From NCBI GenBank assembly GCA_023653785.1, contig JAMKCH010035278.1:1-64000 (forward strand): DNA of 64,000 bases, given 5' to 3'. This document shows, piece after piece, positions 60,350 to 64,000 of the stretch. The notes beneath the pieces are model-generated. The model was not told the DNA's origin. It saw only the letters and a program-made list of their open reading frames with translations, and ran no database searches. This DNA is from Ophioderma brevispina. Lineage: Eukaryota; Echinodermata; Ophiuroidea; Amphilepidida; Ophiodermatidae. Numbering within the stretch: position 1 is the first letter of the stretch; each line of letters begins with the position of its first letter. The position numbers and the translations under genes were made by a program.

Positions 60350-60930
60350 AAACGCCCGAGCAGCAGTAGGCGACAGCTCATGGAATCAACAAGAGCCAGC
60401 TATGTGTAATTGGCGACGCCACTTGTCAGTCCCGATTGGCGCGACCTTGAAACGACGTTACAAGTTGTGGACCGTCGCTGTCAAGACTGCTAGTCGATTA
60501 GTCGCCGAGTTGTTGACGCCAGAACAGGTCTGTCACATGAAGACAACCCGGACGGACCCCCCAACCTCTTCCCAAATACACCAAGACACATTTCTTTCCA
60601 AAGCGGCTGCAGTCTTGTTCATTACAGACAAGAGAGGCTCAATCGCAGAGCAGTAGGAGACAAGCATGAACTTGTCAGTATCAATCAGTCGAAGACCTAA
60701 ACACGACAGCACAAGTAGCTGTCAAGACTGCCAAGTCGGCGTCAGTTGGCTTGAATTTTCTCTCCCGCTTGGGGCAGACTCATTGCCGACCACTTTCCAC
60801 ATGCACACAAACACTCCATGATGACGCACCAACTCATCGGCTACCGCTTTCAAACCGCCTCATGTGTTCAAGCTGACCTCCCGATTCCAAAACCAGCCAC
60901 GATTTTTTTAAGCTGCAAGACGAAATCGTG
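60350..60930 (+). repeat. Degenerate ~285-bp repeat, two units
   Basis: Ordered phrases recur about 285 bases apart: 'gagcagcagtaggcgacag' / 'cagagcagtaggagacaag', 'ttacaagttg' / 'acaagtagctg', 'gctgtcaagactgctagtcg' / 'gctgtcaagactgccaagtc'. Divergence is considerable. It directly precedes the next tandem array. Confidence 0.55.
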
Positions 60931-60939
60931 GCGGTTTTT

Positions 60940-61530
60940 CAATGGCAACGTGCTCACGACCACACCAAGACTGCAGAGACTTGTACAGGACAGTCCCAGA
61001 CTTGGCCAAACAAACCTGAAAAAGGAAATACTCACGATTTTCGAAAATTAGGCAATCGGCCACAGTCTTGGCAGTCTGGAAGCGGTTTTTTTTATAGCAA
61101 ATAATGGTAGGAACTACAGAAGACCGTACAGGACAGGCCCAGACCTTGCCAGATACACATGAAAAAGAAAAATGCTCAACAGTTTGAAAATGGTCAACGG
61201 CAACCAGTCTGGAGCAGTTTGGAAGCGGTTTTCTAGCAAATAATGGGTAAGACTCAGACGACGCACAGAACAGGCCCAGACCTGCCAGAACTACACATGA
61301 AAAAGAAAACTGACCCCTAACGATTTTCGAAAATTGGCAATCGGCACCAGTCTGGCAGTCTGGAAGCGGTTTCTAGCAATAATGGGTAAGACGACAGACG
61401 CGGCACAGAACAGGCCCAGACTTGCAGAATACAGGAAAAGAAAAACTGCTCATGATTTTCGAAAAATTGGCACAATAGCACCAGTCGTGGAGCAGTCTGA
61501 AGGGTTTTCTAGCAAAAATCGGCTGTGTGA
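60940..61530 (+). repeat. Tandem repeat, ~140-bp period, four units
   Basis: The phrase 'acaggacaggcccagac' or close variants occurs at 60986, 61129, 61265 and 61404, giving periods of 143, 136 and 139 bases. Each unit also has 'acatgaaaaagaaaa', 'cgattttcgaaaattgg' and 'cagtctggaagcggtttt'. Non-coding; the short frames across it are artefacts. Confidence 0.85.
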
Positions 61531-63111
61531 CTGAAGCAAAGTGAAATACAGAAAAATACATCTTAAATATTAAATATTTTATAAGGGGCATGTTCCAATC
61601 ACCTTTGGGACCCCCTGATTCCCGAAGTAGTATCGATTTTGATACAGAGGAAAGGCCGTTATTTTTCTCATGTATCCTGAAATTTGAGCCCTTCAAATGC
61701 GATTTCATTCCCACGCTATAAACGAAAAACCGCCGTTTTAATGGTTAACCATTCATATTAGCACAGTACTTGAATAAGGGCTTTGCAATATGCGTTATTG
61801 CTTCTACCATCAAAACTGCAAGATTATTTACCACGGTACTTGTCGGGTATGGCAGTGACAGGCACTCATATACAAGTAGAGAAACAAAATAGACATAAAC
61901 GGAACAAGGACCTTTAACATATACCATTATATAAATACCAAAAAAAAACCACGCAAATCGCAATGTGTTTTGTTAATCATGGATCAGTTTAAAGCTAAAT
62001 TTTTTAGCTAAATCAATTAGGTTCTGTGCATATCACAGAGATGTTTTATAATCGTCTTATGCACTCAAGCAGAGGCAAGTAAAAAGTATTTTGAAGCTGC
62101 AAAAGAGGAGGATAAGAGAAGAGAGAGGGGAGAGAGAGAGAGAGGCGCACGCCAATAAAATCACCAACCAGTTATTGCTAAATACATTTTTTTAGATACC
62201 CTTACATCAACGGCCTCCATATATTGCTGTGCATCGTCTAGAGAGATCAGAGATGAAAATAATCCCATTTGAATCTAAAAACGGTTGCGGCGTAGCATCT
62301 CTTTCCCAGTAGACGGGGCTAGGGAGGCTAAATATAGGGACGTTCACTGTGTCACAGAGCTCGTCTATTATGAACCCACCCGCTGTAGGTATATTGGCCA
62401 AATGGTTTATATTTTCACAGGAGGTTATTTTTCACATTCTGAACCAAACACCCTTCAAAATTCACATTCAATGAAAAATGTATCATTTACAAAATGTACT
62501 TAAAAAAGTTACAGTTACTTTGTTGAAGTTGCTTCTGCGGTAAGCAACATTAGATACCAGAAAGCATTGCCTGTTTAAATTCAAGCGAAGTCTTCTTTTT
62601 ACGAAAATATGTGCCAAATATGGTACAAGAGCCACAGCACACTGGAGAGTGGTCTTGCCAATGTGTGTGTGTGCAAAACCTAAGTGTGGACAAGATCAAA
62701 TCAATTTTCTGATGTATTGGAAAAATTGAGGTAAAGGTAAAACATTTTTAACTGCTGTCACTGTAGGAGACTGTCTAAGCAGTTATCAATGCAGGACTCA
62801 ATATTACAATAGAATAAACAGGGCCTTCTCGAGTCTGAAAAGCACATAAAAGCAAACAAAATTTAAGTAATAAATTTAATTAAAAAACTGAATATGATCA
62901 GTTATGTCAATCAATTGAGAGTCACCAATCTCAATTAGTCACTTATAGGGAATTTTGATTTTCCTATTTTTCTTCTTTACATGGGGTTATCAACAAAACA
63001 CGCGATTTCAATTTTGAGCGAAAATTGCACCAGCCATTTTGGAGAGAAAAAAAACTTTGTATCACAGTTGTCCATAGAACAGTTTGTGGGTCATGATTTC
63101 GATAACCACTG
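61531..63111. other. Non-coding stretch
   Basis: No gene recognised. A GA-rich microsatellite lies at about 62104-62145 ('gagagagagagagagg'). Confidence 0.5.
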
Positions 63112-63388
63112 AGAGGGTGTTTTGAATCAATCCCACCAAGGCACCATTTTTGGAAAATTTCACCTCAGTTCACCTCAATGGGTTCATGTGATCCCATAAA
63201 ATCCTATTCCTACACTAAAAACCCTTACTTTAACATTCATTTTAGCCCACAAAGCGGTGAGTTCTAGGGAATGATGAATATGGTTCTTAAACTTTGGAAC
63301 ACTTTTTATCCCTAAGCACTGACATGTTTTTTAGTTACAGCCCAGTATGGGCAGATTGCTATCTTTGGGATTGACTCAAACACCCTCT
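63112..63388 (+). mobile_element. MITE family M6, copy 2
   Basis: AGAGGGTGTTTTGAATCAAT at left is the inverse of 'attgactcaaacaccctct' at right. 277 bp, non-coding. Inverse-oriented relative at 55181-55460. Confidence 0.8.
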
Positions 63389-64000
63389 GCTGGATACCAC
63401 TGAGAGTGAAAAACAATTGTATTTGAACCACACGGATAAATCTTATGAGCCATAATCTCCTTTGGTGATTGGACAATTGGTGTGTAACAACTAACTATAT
63501 TTCTGACAGAGACTGCTGAATAGTAATTTGGGATATTGAGAATATTTAAAAAGTTGCCTCACTTTTTTTTCTCAAAATTAATATGAAACTCAGAATTGCC
63601 TTTTTGTAAGATAAGCGTTACTTGATCTTATAAATTTTCAAATTGACAACGATATGGTGAATAAAAAGACACATGAACATTTAATAGTTAAATTTGGATA
63701 AAAAATTTTTTTTTTTTTTTAATTTTTTAGTTTTTTGAAAATTTAGGTATTGAAGTATACTTAAGGCATAAAAAATGAGGGTTTTATGCGAATGACCCCA
63801 TCTGCAATAGCTAGATTTGCCATTTGTCACTTGTGTTCTTATTAAGTGTGATACTGCCAATCTAACCCTGGGAAGCCTATTGCGGATGGGGCCTTTTTGC
63901 CTTAAACCCCTCGAAATTTTTTGCTGGAAACAGAGAAAAATATGAGGTTGGTTGGTCGGAATTTTTGTTTATGAATACAAAATGCTACATTTAAAGTTTT
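63389..64000. other. Non-coding window edge
   Basis: AT-rich, with an A/T homopolymer block at about 63700-63730. Nothing else recognised. Confidence 0.5.

Noticed and set aside
1..64000. CRISPR array, operon or bacterial-type defence system
   Set aside because: No spaced identical repeats with unique spacers, no clustered bacterial-type genes, and clear eukaryotic repeat and splice features.

Overview
The window looks like metazoan nuclear DNA. It is AT-rich, with very sparse coding sequence, GT-AG splicing signals, tRNA-derived SINEs, decayed LINE fragments and many short terminal-inverted-repeat (TIR) elements. I infer a marine invertebrate, possibly a deuterostome such as an echinoderm, hemichordate or amphioxus. 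That rests on general repeat style and one PDZ gene, so confidence in the lineage is low. Nearly all short open frames in the window are chance frames in repeats or intergenic DNA.

Only one host gene is well supported. It lies on the + strand at 38266-40120 and encodes a protein with one Par-6-like PDZ domain and a long Ser-rich, partly acidic tail. A long first coding exon (38266-39736) ends at a good donor. A 223-base intron with a good branch point and acceptor follows, then a short candidate last exon (39960-40120).

Everything else is a layered repeat landscape. 1.7-6.1 kb is a tandem duplication of MITE, MITE and SINE; a LINE 3' fragment sits in the second copy only. 6.2-7.7 kb is a 1.4-kb TIR element with a MITE nested in it. 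8.6-11.7 kb is a stack of TTAA-flanked MITEs, one element carrying four perfect DR1-type nuclear-receptor half-site pairs, and a minus-strand SINE. 13.8-14.0 kb is a cluster of GCTCCTGGAGC palindromes. 19-21.6 kb has more TTAA-flanked elements. 27.9-29.0 kb and 33.5-34.5 kb are two copies of a roughly 1-kb foldback element with long arms; the second interrupts the reverse-transcriptase region of a dead LINE (32.2-34.76 kb). 34.86-35.64 kb is a piggyBac-like MITE (TTAA, CCCTCGT ends).

Downstream of the gene, 40.5 kb is a 213-bp CAGGG-ended MITE, 46.79-47.23 kb is a mariner-like MITE with TA duplication, and 48.89-49.96 kb is a non-autonomous hAT element with a perfect 8-bp target duplication. 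60.3-61.5 kb is a tandem-repeat domain and 63.1-63.4 kb is another MITE whose inverted relative lies at 55.2 kb. Long C or G homopolymers (12-17 bases) recur throughout.

I saw no tRNA, rRNA or CRISPR locus, no operon, and no evidence for a novel multi-gene system. The most interesting material is the PDZ gene, the foldback hairpins, the DR1-carrying element and the nested-element chronology.
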